A stretch of DNA of 64,000 nt, from contig NC_066594.1 in NCBI RefSeq assembly GCF_905475345.1, positions 3,594,001-3,658,000 of the forward strand, written 5' to 3'. Source of the DNA: Vespula vulgaris. Lineage: Eukaryota; Arthropoda; Insecta; Hymenoptera; Vespidae. Positions 47,808 through 61,291 of the stretch are shown here, in pieces. How positions within the stretch are numbered: position 1 is the stretch's first letter; the number at the start of each line of letters is the position of its first letter. The notes beneath the pieces were generated by a model. It saw nothing but the letters and a program-made list of their open reading frames with translations. It did no database searches and was not told the origin of the DNA. The position numbers and the translations under genes are program-made.

Positions 47808-50800
47808 CTGTAAAAGCGCAACGTTTATTAATTTAAATTTATCATTAGAATAAATTCAAAGATAGAAATGAAAACTCATTAGAACAAGTAAATCGTTAAA
47901 CGTAAATTTTATCATTAAAATTTTTCCGACTTTTGCCAAACGTTAATAATTCATTACAACGAACGTTAAATACGAGGATATATAGATACATTTCATTCTT
48001 AAAGTGAAACATATCTTAAAATGAACAATAAAAAAAAAAAGTTATGAATTTTTCAAATGACCCTAGTATATTCATGGAAGGAATCATTCTTGTATAAATT
48101 CTTACGAAAAAAAATGTATGGTACTAGTTTTAGTATAGTTAGGAAATAAAATTCCAACTCTAGAATTTTTTAATTAATTAAGAAAGATATAGATGTATAT
48201 ATATTATTATAATGTATATATATTATTTTAGGAAATTTAATGAAAAACTACATTCCTGTATGTACCTATCGTATGTTCATGAGAGAGTTTCTTTTAATAT
48301 AATCGCTTATTAACCTAATTAATTTATTAATATATTTAATACTGTTCATATAAATCAATTCTTAAATAAACTTATTAATATATTTCAACACGCACACGTA
48401 TAACATGCAATTAAAGTTATACCATTATGCAATAATGAATATATTACATATTCTTTTATTTACATAAAGATACTCTTTATTAATAATTTATGATACGCCA
48501 GGTTTATTTTATATCGTAGTTTTTACAATACTATAATCAATTCTCTCTGATTATAGATAGGTCATAAGGAGAAATTTTGAAAGGAAGATTTACATGCGAT
48601 TACTTTTACGACGTAATCATAATCTCTCGTGCTTTGCGGATTTCCAAGAAATTCTTAAAGAGTGGTAAAAAATCGATCAAGCTCGCTAATATTCGCGTGA
48701 CTCGAAAAGTGAAGTATGAAGCGGAGAATAATCAAGGAGAAAATGGAACGAACGAAATGATGTAAAAGCGTTTCTGGATGCTAAATTCAATCGAGTTTTG
48801 TTTTCGAATCGTTGACGCGCGAAATGTGAGAGCATTGTTTCGCTTGACCGGATATAGTGATAATAATTATCTGCCAACGACACAAACATTTGTGAAATAT
48901 GTCTCTGAAGCTGGTCAAAATCGATAATCGTGGTGTCAATGCGTTCCGAATCACCGTGAGTAATAGGCGTACAATAAATAGCATACCTACCCATAATGGT
49001 ACTTCGACACGAGATTATCATCTTAACGGATAATATATTTCATGTGCAATTGATATTAAATGTTTTATATTGGAATAATATTTCCCACGGATACTATAAT
49101 CGTATTTATTCAAACAGATCCATTCAATTTCTAAACTTTATATATCTATAAATTATATTACATTCGATTAATTCATAAACAAGTAGATTCTATTATTATA
49201 AATAAACAGTTTATTATAATAAAACGATACTTTTTATGAATTAGTATGATATAAAATATTTAGTTATATTTACATATTTATTTTGTACAATTTCTGTATC
49301 AATAGTTTTGAATCACACTGATAGTGCCACGATTATTACTATTGATACGAAATATTATTTTTGATTGATAAACAATATTTCGATTTCGATGATATTGTCA
49401 ATCATTTTCTTTCTCGTCTATCTTTAAAAAAGGCTCACCTACTGTATATATACACTGCACATTCTAAACATTATTTCGAGGAAACAATAGATACAATAAT
49501 CTTTTTCGGTATTCATAAAAGTGGAGAATACTGAAAAATCATTAATCTTTTAATCTTAGTATTCAAAACCAAGCTGAAAACGTACAGATTAAACGTCGAC
49601 ATTGACGAAACGAATATATCGAGGACGAATTCGTAATTTAACGACGCGTATTCTAACAGACGTATGTCCATCAAAGCTTTTCGAAATTCGTTACGAATTC
49701 GAAAAGCGGCTTAAATCCGGATATTGTTTCTATGGTAAATATTATATTCTTTGTAAATGATTTTTATGTTAACTTTTAAAAGATATCGTATATTTTTTTC
49801 TATATCCGGGCGTGCGTATTACCAAAGAAGTTATCTAAAAAAAAAAATCTAGCAGCTAAGCCTACGAAAACTGGTGTAATCCGTAGTGTTTCAATATTGT
49901 ACGTCTACATGGTCAATAATGATGTACAGAATTATTTTTTCAATTTCCGTAACATTCACTTACATCCCATTTATACGAGATGAAAATCAGAATTTCAATC
50001 TTGTAATTGTATCAACTTTTAAAAATAATAACTCTCCGTAAAAAAACAGAACATTAAGCCAGTTATTATTTCGCTTTTAGCTAAAGACGAAATATTCATA
50101 AGTAGATTAAAGGAAAGCTAGAATCATATATATTTGTTTTTTCTCAACTTTATTTTCCACGCTTTTTCATATCAATACTTTTTGTTAATACCTCGAGCTA
50201 ATCTATTCGTTAAGTTGTACATACATTTGGCTTTTAAAAGACCTTCTAAGTGTTTAAGTTAATCGATCATGATCTAAAAAAAAAAAAAAAATAAAGGAAA
50301 AGTAAAAGAAATTAAAAAACATTCTTTCCAAGACACTATAGAAAAATAATGGGTGCTTGATATTAGATCTATTTGAACAACTTATTAATTTTTCAATGAG
50401 GGAGTAACGGAAGAGGATAGAAAGGAAAATGGATCGAATAAAAAGATACAAGACTAGTTGGATTTGTTCGGTTAACGTTAACTCTTACAAAGTTCGAAGA
50501 AAGAATACGCATAGCTTCTAAAACGTGTACCTACATACATATATTTCGAATGAAACGAGATCTTCCCTGGCAGTAGCGTAAATAACATTTCTCAGGTTCG
50601 ACCGGATCATAGCCAATAAAGCGAAGCAATTTCTTAGCTTCTCGGGAAAATGTATGGGAAATAAAGGCGTTATCGTTCTCGAACTAGCTGGAAAAGGTAT
50701 CCATATATTAGCGTTCGCTAGTGAGAAGGCTGATTTCCATGTAGACAACTTGTTTTCTTTATCTCCTTTACGAAGTTGGTTCCTTTGACTATTCTTTTTT

Positions 50801-51225
50801 TCTCTTATCCTCATTTATATTACATACGGTACCTCGTTTTTCCTCAATATTTTACGAAGATCCTTTTCCTTTTTCCCTTTCATTCGGGACTATTCAGATT
50901 TCTCCTTTTTCAGTTTTATTCCTCGTCTCTTTCTTCTCATCTTTGATCCTTTACTACGTACTCGTTTACCTTTTCGTATAGCTTGCAATTGATAGCGTCG
51001 TGAATTTTTCCCACCCTTTGAGTTACATCTAAGGTTCTTCAAGACCCATGCGATATGCACGCATTTCTTGCGAGAATGCAAAGTCCTCGTAAAGCTCGAA
51101 AGTGGGACGACTCTGCTCTTCCCTATCTCTTTTCCTCTTTCTTTCCACTTCGATTTATTCGCTAAGGATTTCCGTGAGAGACGATTTATCTCTTCCTTCT
51201 TCGGTCATCCTTACTGCTATACTGA

Positions 51226-51228
<3 letters not shown>

Positions 51229-51290
<62 letters not shown>

Positions 51291-51296
51291 GTATAT
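51229..51296. repeat. (AT)n followed by (GTAT)n microsatellite
   Basis: About 25 AT units and four GTAT units. Confidence 0.95.
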
Positions 51297-53514
51297 TTTC
51301 TTTTCTTTCGATTGTAAATTATTGACTTCTTGTTTCGACATCTTTCGATATTATAGAAAGTTATTAAAATATAGAATAGAAAGGATAGCGATCGAATAAA
51401 AAAAAAATGAGAACTCTCAATGTGTTCTGTTTGATTGTTGGAATTGCGAGAAGAAAATTTCTCGAACAAAGGATAAAACAGACATATGAAAAGGTATAGA
51501 AAATCGAGAATGAAAAATATAGAAATAATTGTATTTTTATAAAGAATATTGCACAATACGTTCGCGTTTTCCTTTAATTTTATTCTATTTCGAATTATTA
51601 TTTTACATTAATATTTATATTTTATATCGCACACGCATTATGATTCTACGATAAATAATATTCTTTGATACGAACAATATCGTTCTTACGATAATAGCCT
51701 TTTAAAACTTTTACAATTTTTCATTGGAAAATAACTCATCTAGAAAGATAAATCGATTGTTCCCCTTTAAAGCTGTTCACTAGTCATACTTTTATAATGC
51801 TTTACGCCAACAAAGAAATTTGAAAAAAGTCTTTTTTTTATGAATAAATTAATCTCGAAAAAACTTATTAACATTTGCCTTATCTTGCAATTATTCATCG
51901 TTCGTTTCTGGTTTCGAGACCGTCCATGATGCATCATTGACGAGCAAATCGCAATACTCGTTATAAACCTCATAAATGCAAGATATTGCGTCATAGTGAT
52001 GTATGTCACGTACGTTCAAAATACATGAATTTGCTCGGAAATCAAAATTGACTAGACGCGTTTTATTTGACCGTGAATCATCATGACAAAGTCATTCATT
52101 ATTTAATATGAAATAAAGGAAAGGTCACAGATAAATACAAAGCAAACGATACGCGTAGTTTAATATCGGCAACAAACTTTATTATTGTTTGGTTTTTATC
52201 TTTTGACTTTGGTTAGATCATTATCGATCGTCTTAATATGTAGCTTCTTAAGACATAGATTAGTTTGTGTACAGCAGTCATACGGTTTAGTTCAGTGCTC
52301 GAGTATCTCTCGTACATTTATATACTTTTAAATGAAACGTATTTATTGCGCGATTTAAATATTATCTTGATATCATTTTTCACCGTAAGTATTTAAATCG
52401 ACATAATAAAAAGATCACACGTGTGTATGTAAATAGATAGGAAAACGATATAATGAAAACTATTTAAAGAGAACGAGTTCGACGCTTGGCTATCTATACC
52501 GATTAATAATTATTTTACTCCACGTTCGCACGTCTATCAACGTCTATCACTATTAATTCTAATGAGAAACCTCTTCGGTGTAGGGAAATACAAATGAAAC
52601 TATTTGAAATGAACGTACATATATATATCTCATTGTTCGAGAAGCAATTCGAAACAAATAAATTTTTAAGTTCGTATGAATAAAATAAAAGGAAAAAGTT
52701 TAAAAAGTAGAAATAAAAGATTAAAGAATTTCGAGGAAAATTCTTGATACGTTGTTATTTTCAAAGAACGCTTAAAATGTACTTTTCAAGAAAAGGAAGA
52801 AATATGAAGAAAGAAAGCTAAGAAAAAGTCAAGAGAGAAAAGGAGTCGCATTCGTGTATTCTTTAAACGAAAAACCTATTTCTCCAAAATGGCCTAGAGT
52901 TTTATAGCGTGAGTATACAAACACATACCTACTTGCGCAAATATCTTCTGAAAATTCCGTTGTGTATATTATGCTTCTCGAAAATCTCGTGTCAACCATT
53001 TTCGTTGTACGTGTCGCGAGCAATCGAGTCCTACGTCAATAAAACCATTTTAACGTAGCTATAGTAAAAAAAATAAAAATATAAATATCGTCCTTCATTG
53101 CTTCTTTCTAATCGGTGATCAGTTATCTTTTACCTTTTACTTGTATTCATTGATTTTGTTTATTTTTATCACGAACATAGCATGAGAAACTATCACGTTC
53201 GTCGCATTAAGAGAAAAAAAAAATTATTGAGGTTTCGTATTACATCGAATAGCAGTTTATATTCCGATCTGATATATCTCAAGAAATGCTCAATTATTAT
53301 ATCTTAAGTAATTAAATCATCGAAAGTCTAGAAAATTGGTTCGTTAGATTCAGCGACCTTTATTGGAATTTCATAGAAATGCAATTTTTATACCTTCTCG
53401 TCCATTTTTTCGAGGATACTCACCCCAATTGAAAAATATTAATTCATGGTGTCCCAGAAAGAAGGTAAGGCTTTAGTTTATTAAACGAGAAAAAAAGTGA
53501 GAGGAAAAAAGAGC

Positions 53515-53518
<4 letters not shown>

Positions 53519-53558
<40 letters not shown>
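53519..53558. repeat. (GA)20 microsatellite
   Basis: 40 bases of GA, facing a TC array 250 bases away. Confidence 0.95.
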
Positions 53559-53562
<4 letters not shown>

Positions 53563-53738
53563 AAAAAGTAGTTAAGATCTACGAGAAATTCACAGGTAAC
53601 GACCATAAAACTCGACTGTTTAAAAGCTTCCGGGCGAGATTACTCTTAAGACTTACCTAAGTCTTCCGTATTATTAGCACTAACTTCTTTGTTTATTCGT
53701 TTACATCTTTGCCAAATTATTCGCCGTTGTTTATTTAT

Positions 53739-53793
53739 AAAATATTAACTAATTAAAATATTAACTAACTAAAATATTAACTAACTAAAATAT
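53739..53793. repeat. 16-bp tandem repeat, about 3.4 copies
   Basis: Unit AAAATATTAACTAACT, first copy with one substitution. Confidence 0.92.
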
Positions 53794-53801
53794 CTCTTCT
53801 A

Positions 53802-53807
<6 letters not shown>

Positions 53808-53840
<33 letters not shown>
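53808..53840. repeat. (TC)n microsatellite
   Basis: About 16 TC units, inverted relative to the GA array at 53519-53558. Confidence 0.94.
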
Positions 53841-55375
53841 TTTTTACTTTATTTATCGATTGAAAGATTTGTTTACTTCATTCATCAATAGCTTGGTTTC
53901 ATTAACGATTTGAAATATTATTTTAAATTAATTTTACGAACTGATATTTAATCCAATAAAAGATTATTAATTCGCAATATTATTTCTTTAAATATATTTT
54001 AAATGTATACAAGTGCTATATATAAAACAAATACATCGACGATTTTAACAGTTATCGAGTTAATATTCATTTGAGTTCCGACAAGTAAATATTAAAGATC
54101 TAGCCTTCCATACGGTTAAGCTTAAATAATTTATATCTTTGATTATTTTATAGTTATTTAAATAATGTAATAATGTATATAAGGTATAATAAATTATGTA
54201 TTTAATTTAAACAAAAATATATTTGTTTAAACATTAAATTTCAGTTTGTTATTCCGGGATTTAAATGACGCTTTGATATTACTTCGATTTTTAAAGAATA
54301 GTACTAAAAAAATAATACTAAAAAAGAGCAACGTCACCGTTAGCTTATAGGTCTTCAGAAGCAGCATGTAACAACCTTCGCATGATCAAAGCTAAGTACA
54401 CGATATTACTTTCGGTATAATATGTTAACCTTTTTTTTTTATAGTACGTATTCTATCGTAAATAATATCAAGCTAATTAATAAACTTTAATTCTTCTTAA
54501 ATAAACGTTAGCTAGATGTACATAAGTTTAACTAAAAACAAATATTGTATTTGTAGTTAATACCATACCTGCCGCTGAAATTATATGTTTCGTGCGAGAT
54601 ACATCCATCTGATACATCGAACGATCGTATTTCGATTATTGACGTTTTAGCTAGTTCAATAAAGCTTCGTTTTGACGTATGCATCTACGATATGTCTACG
54701 AGTCAAGATTTTTAACATAGTTCGTATAATGGCCGGCAATATGACTTGACCTTTCTAAAGATACAGTAAAGTCAGAAAAATGAAATGAATCACGACCTTC
54801 TCTAATCATTTCTGATATATAATTTTATTATTCCATATATACATATCTTTCCGTAAATTGTATAAAATATAAATATGTGTATAGTTGACAGAAGTACGAA
54901 TACGTAATACAGACAAAATGATCGTATAATCTATATCTAATATTCTGTTCATGTATAGAAATATTTAACTCATTATCAATCTAATCCATTGATCGACCTT
55001 AACTTAACTTTTCATTATTTGACGAATTACAGGAGAGTAGAGTTGTCAAAATTGTATCACAAAAAGATATCATATGTCATATGTTTTATTTGATATTATT
55101 GATTAGATAAATTAATTTCGATTATTATCGATTAGATAAATTAATCCAAAAATGTGTATACCCGATCAATTCAAATATTTCTAAATAATTAAAAAAATTC
55201 CTTTCTTATATATTTAATTCCTTCGATAGATTTATTATATTTACCATTAGATATTTTTTACACTCGGTAATAAAAATAAAATTTATGAGGTACGATTTAG
55301 ATGGTAGGTAACCAACTCTCTTCCCTACTGACTCATAAACTATGAGAAAATGGCTTGAAGAAAAATAGCATCATC

Positions 55376-55400
55376 GAAGAAGAAGAAGAAGAAGAAGAAA
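55376..55400. repeat. (GAA)n microsatellite
   Basis: Eight AAG units. Confidence 0.9.
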
Positions 55401-57675
55401 TAGATATCCACGGACGAGGATAGAATGTTAGTCGGTCACCGGCACGTACCTACCAATAAGAAGTTGTGACGTATCAACGGAAGCTATGCGCCTCGATGTT
55501 CAGCGAACCGAAACACGATCGTGCCTCGTATCCAGATCGTGTCGCGAATAATTGGACACCATACGAAAGATTCTCCAAGCGATTTCAGGGACTACACGCG
55601 GAAAGAATAATATCGTTATCGAGAAAAATAAAATAATTCGTGATAAGACGTGAAAAAAAAAAAGATTCAAGAAAAGCTCTCGCATGTTGAATTTTTCAAA
55701 TTGGAGTTATATTGTATTAAAATATGTATATATATTATATACTTCAATACAATATAACAAACTAGCAAACGGAAATTGAAACGTTAGGATATCGTAATAT
55801 GACGATGAAGTGTTTGTGTTCGCAGAAAGTAGACCATGAAATGACTTAATCCATGTCAACTAACGACGAAGTAATAATATTGGAATGTTATCTTATCTGT
55901 AGTTGAACTGTATGCCGTCTAACACAAATTTCAACGATAAAGCTCGTAAATTCATGGAATGAGATATACATGCGTGTACCGATGGCTATGAAAGTGGTCT
56001 AAGTAATTTGAGATATTAAAATATGTATGTCGTAACACGATATTCTTCAAATTTTTTAATTACGTAAATAATTATTTTTCAAAAATAAATATACTTTGTT
56101 TTATCTTTGCGATTATAGTAAAATAATTTTTAAATGATTCAAACGAAAATGTCCAAATATCTCGGAATAAAAAATATACTATATGTATATGACTTTTAAT
56201 TAGATTCTTTTCATAATCACAAGTTTCATTGAGTATTTAACAAGAAGTTATAAGAAGAATAGGATTTAACGTCTATCATTTTGTGAGTTTGAAAAAATAC
56301 GAAAGAGAAAGATCTCGTCTATCGAGAGAATAGATCTTTTAAAAGACACAAAAGAGACCAAAATTCAATCGTTTATGCGATGGAAGGGTGCGAGAGTCGT
56401 TATTAAAAGTGAATGGTAATTTAGGGAAATGTTTCGCGCCCTCTCGTACGATAACGATTGTTCCTGTGACGACGACGTAACCATTCTAACAGCTCTATCT
56501 TCACATTCGTATCGTACAGGGTGAAATCCTCTCCTCGGCCAACTACGACACATTTCGCAGTCCTTTCATACCATTTCGTAGTCAAATATACTAACGGCTG
56601 AGATTTTACAGTCCAATATCAGGGCTATATTACAAAGATTACTTCTCTCTTAAAGGCTGCGACAATATATAGTAGGTTACAACAATATTCGGAAAATTTT
56701 TGAAATTGGATAATTTTCTTTCTTCCTTTCTTTTCTTTTTTTGTTGATTCAACAAAAAACTGGAAATTTTTTAATAAATATATGTAAAAAGAATGTATCA
56801 ATGTGCTATATATATATCATAAAATATTAATAATTATAAAAAAAAAAGGAAGGAATAGGAGAAAAAATAGTAGTTCACGTAGGTGCGATGAAAAAAGAAA
56901 TAGAAAATAACCCTTATTTTTTTATTAAAAGATTTAGGAAATTATAATAAAAAGAGTCTTACGATACAATAGCAATTTTATGAATCTTTAAATAATAAAT
57001 TATTTTAGGATCGATTGATTGTAATATTTATAGCATACAGATAAGATAATTAAAATACACGAAATGCATATATTTTTATAAAATTTTTAAAAAATATTTT
57101 AATAATAAGTTTTTATGTTTTTAATTAAAATATTTTAATAATTATTATTTTATATTTTATGTTAGAAACCATGATCAAAGGAAAATTTATTAACATTTTT
57201 CATATATTTCATCAAGCATACTAACATGTTCAAATCTTCAAAAAAATTCAGAACATTTCATCCATACTACAAAAAGTTATACATTCAGTTTCCGAATATT
57301 TCTATATGAATGTGTTAGGAAAGTGTATGTACACACAGAAACGCATTGTATGTATCTGTTTAAGTATATTATATAAACATAGAAGCACGGATAAAAACAT
57401 AACTTTGAGAGACGAAAGGTAAACTTTCAGAAAATCTCTCATTTACCTCGTTTATAGACTGTTACAGAAATTAGCGAAGCTCTTAGCTTTCAGGATACTT
57501 GCTTTATCGAAAAACTCGATCAGAACATAGGAGTACTCCATCTCTTTGACCGTAATTTGTAACTTTGTCTATGTTTTTTCTATTCTCATCGTCTCGCAAA
57601 ATTTTAACGTAAGTGCTTATACAATACTTTCTTCTACTTTGTAGAATTATTTTGTTTTATTTTCTGATATTTTTA

Positions 57676-57742
57676 TTCTCTCTCTCTCTCTTTCTCTCTT
57701 TCTATCTATTTATATATCTATCTGTCTATCTATCCATCTATT
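57676..57742. repeat. (TC)n and (TCTA)n microsatellite
   Basis: Compound pyrimidine and CTAT repeat. Confidence 0.9.
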
Positions 57743-60700
57743 TCCTTTTATTTCTTTTGCCTCAAATAAGTTTGTCGAAATGATGTTTAAGAAACATCGA
57801 GTACTCGCAGTTTCTTTTTCTGAAAAAAAGTTTACTCTTCGAGTTAACTCATGGTCCAAACTTATTCCCAGAAGGACATTGAAAGTACGTGGTTTTATGT
57901 CTCTTTTGTCCTCTTTACTCAAAGTCGCTGAGAAAGCTATTGAAGCTTGTTGAAGGAAAAAGAAAAAACTCAAAGTGAGAAAGAGAAAGAGAGAGAAAAG
58001 AAAATATTAGACACGACAGAAGTCTTATTTATTCTTTCAAATCATAGCAAAATTCCAATCAATGCGATTCGATACGTTAATCTTGTTTTAAACATCTCTT
58101 TATTCGTATGTTTTCCAAGTTTATTTAAATCTTGAAAGAATATATTCTTTTGAAATATTTCCAATATTTCATATGCAAATATTGTGTAAATCAACCGATA
58201 AGTGTGTATTAATAATAATCAGAATAATAATGATAAGAATCACCGAAGTGAACCTATCGATTATATTCAATTCCTGTTTTAATATCTAATATTATCCTAC
58301 CATAATTGAGTTAGAATGGCAGGAATCTTGGTAAATGCAGAACCGCGTCTGTCGATTGGACAAATCAAATGTTCAGACAAAGCTCTTGGTAGATCACGTA
58401 GTGTATCTCGAGTAAACGTATACTATATCAAAGACGATCTGTACTCCGTACCATCCCTCTAGATATTCTCGATACCACTGCTATTGTTCTCCGACAATCG
58501 ACGATAATGAAAACTGTAATCAATTCAACTCGTACCATTCAAAAATAAGCGAATAAAAAAAATAGTAAAAGGAATTGAGAGAGTGGAAATGTGAGTAGTA
58601 AAAGAACTTTTCACAATTTCCCGAATGGCAAAATCACGCAGTTCGATCGATCGAGCACGTCACTCTGCTCGATGAAGTGTTACGAGTGATGTTCTATGCT
58701 TGCTTATATAGAGATAGGTTGTAATCGACGTTGACGATTTTGTGTGATCGAAAGTCTCGAAACTTGTTTCGAAATAATGCCAGAAACTTGCCTCAATTTA
58801 AATTTTTCTTGAAGTTCATGAATTTAACGTCGCTTGAGAACGGAATATCGATTAATAATGTTATTAAACGATAACGTATCTTTTTATCATTTTTCTTTTC
58901 AGACTATACCTATGTTTATGCTATACCTACGTACATATAGTACGTATATATGTACATACGTGATTTATTTCTCTGTAGACACGTTTCAAATGAAAAATCT
59001 TATTGTTTTTATTTAGATTTCCAGCAAAACTAAGAATGAATCCAATGATCTGAAAACATTTATTTATAAAGATAACATTAGATTATTGGGATCACATTTA
59101 TGACATTTCAAATGATGTAACGTTTCAATGCTACAAAAGAATTAATGTAAATCAATTTTGAGAAGAAACATTATTATAATGGAAAAATATATGGACGTAG
59201 GTTTGGTATAGACGAACATTGATTCACAGGTTCGTCGTAAAAAGGAAAAAAGAATGGAAATCGTTTGTGAATGAATATCATATATAAAATTGAAAATGTC
59301 ACATATGTCCGAATGGAAAATAACGTCTATTCTCAAGATCTAAATTGGTATATATGCTCTGTTGAAATAGAATGATTTCACTAGTTCAAACTCGTTTCAA
59401 ATAAGTTGCTATATTTTTGAAGAGAAAAAGAGAAAGGAAGAGAGAAATTGAAGTAGACAGAGAAAGAGAGACAGACAAAGAGAAAATCGATCGAAATCGT
59501 AGCTTCTTTTCGTGTTCGTCGTAAAAACGGATAAGCCCTGACTGGCTAACTAAAGCAATAATTTATGTTCCCATGCGAGTATAGCAGCCAATAACCGCGT
59601 CGAGATGGTAACGGTGAGTATATACGATAAGGTGCATAGGTTCGTCGGGTGATCGAAGTAGTTGGCGAATGGAAGACCGAAGGCCGTAAACGTTACCCTC
59701 CCTGAACTTGCATTTAACATGGGCTTGTACAAAGTGCACCTTGGAAATGCGCCACGTGAACGAGTGGTCTCCTTCTACGAAGTGTTCTTAAAATATAGGC
59801 CAAGACTTCAAAGACGAATTTGAACAATCTTATTATTGAAACAATGTCGCACGAATTATATAGGTCCTCTCTATAAATGCTTTCTTCAGTGAGGTTTTAA
59901 CCTTTCAAGTTAGAGGAAATAAAAGAAATAAACGTCTGTAGTATCGCCTTGTCGTCTGATTTATTTAGTATTTATCTACTACTAATGCTACATTATTCTC
60001 ATCATTATTCAGTATCAAAATGTAATGTAATACCTGTTTATTCATCGATTCAATCTTCTGCTGAAGTCTTTTTACTGACGTAGAAATTTTGAGTTAATTG
60101 ATAATTAAATTGTAAGCTATCGTGTACAAGTCTCTTTTGTTAACAGATCAGAAAACAAATAGAAATGTTAACAATTAAATGTAAGATATAACGATAGCTA
60201 ATTTAAATTAAGTCGGCTACAGGTCTCTTTTTTCGAGATAATATTATTTACTTCGGCATTTGAACTTAAGTCAATTTATAAAGTCATTTGTTATTTGAAC
60301 AGATTTCTGTGATCGTTGTAAAAGTGTTTTGAAGTGTAAAAAGAAATATGAAACAAGTGTGTGTTACGTAAAGTTTTCAAGCATACGCCAAAGTTAATTA
60401 ACTCGAGTGAATATAAACAAAAATGATATATGTACATACAATATCACGTTTTTACAAATATCATTAACGAAATAGATTTTTTTAGATTTCGATCAGGTAT
60501 TGCAAATGCATTGACGTAAAAGATTGGAATATACACACCGAGTTTGTCACGTATTCGTTGAATTTGCAAAATTCAATGATTTTTAAGAATACAAGAAAAT
60601 ACCAAAACTTTTCTCTCAGGAATTCATAAAACATCGAAAAAAAGTTATCGATGTGATTCTCTCTCGGTATCGTGGTCGTTCGAAAAAATCGAAAAACGCG

Positions 60701-60801
60701 AAACGATGCTGGTGATAGAATAAAGTATGGAGAACAAGAGAGAAAGTAGGGAAAGAAAAGTTAGGAAGGAAAAGTTGGAAATAGCCCACAGGGCTACGAC
60801 A

Positions 60802-60838
60802 GTGTATGTGTGTGTGTGTGTGTGTATATATATATGTA
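60802..60838. repeat. (TG)n followed by (TA)n microsatellite
   Basis: About 11 GT units, then TATA units. Confidence 0.92.
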
Positions 60839-61054
60839 CGTAAGTAGAAATATATGCCATAGGTATAGGTATTATATGTAGATACATATACACCTAAGCG
60901 AAAATCTCGAGTCTTTCCAGTTCGCGTTAAATTTAGCGGACAGATTTAGTGGTGGTTTCCGCTTCTATAGTTTCGAATACGAACAGTTTCTCGTCACATA
61001 TTGTTATTGTAATAGTGCGATTCCATTGGTGTCAAGAGCTTTTACAACTCAACT

Positions 61055-61102
61055 CTTCTCTCTTTCTTTCTTTCTTTCTTTCTTCCTTTCTTCCTTCCTT
61101 TC
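61055..61102. repeat. (TTTC)n and TTCC microsatellite
   Basis: Tetranucleotide pyrimidine repeat. Confidence 0.9.
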
Positions 61103-61238
61103 GAGTTTCTTTTCTTTTCTCTTATTAATGAAACCCTGTTATATATTATCTCACACAATATAATTTTTAGACATTTTAATTCAATTCTAAGTTTTTCTTT
61201 TCCTTCGTTAAAATTTTCTTTAGCTAAAATTAAATTAT

Positions 61239-61241
<3 letters not shown>

Positions 61242-61287
<46 letters not shown>
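61242..61287. repeat. (TC)n microsatellite
   Basis: About 22 TC units, uninterrupted. Confidence 0.95.

Positions 61288-61291
<4 letters not shown>

Noticed and set aside
48686..49021. Minus-strand 111-codon ORF considered as the missing 5' receptor exon
   Set aside because: No Cache-like pattern, and the only donor giving the required one-base phase belongs to a different frame with uninformative content.
50518..50814. Minus-strand 98-codon ORF after a good acceptor-like TTTTCCAG
   Set aside because: The sequence does not resemble the receptor ectodomain and no donor with the required phase is present.
56365..56640. Minus-strand open frames in a CpG-richer patch
   Set aside because: About 60 codons in each of two frames with no acceptor at the start and Arg-rich content typical of noncoding GC-richer DNA.
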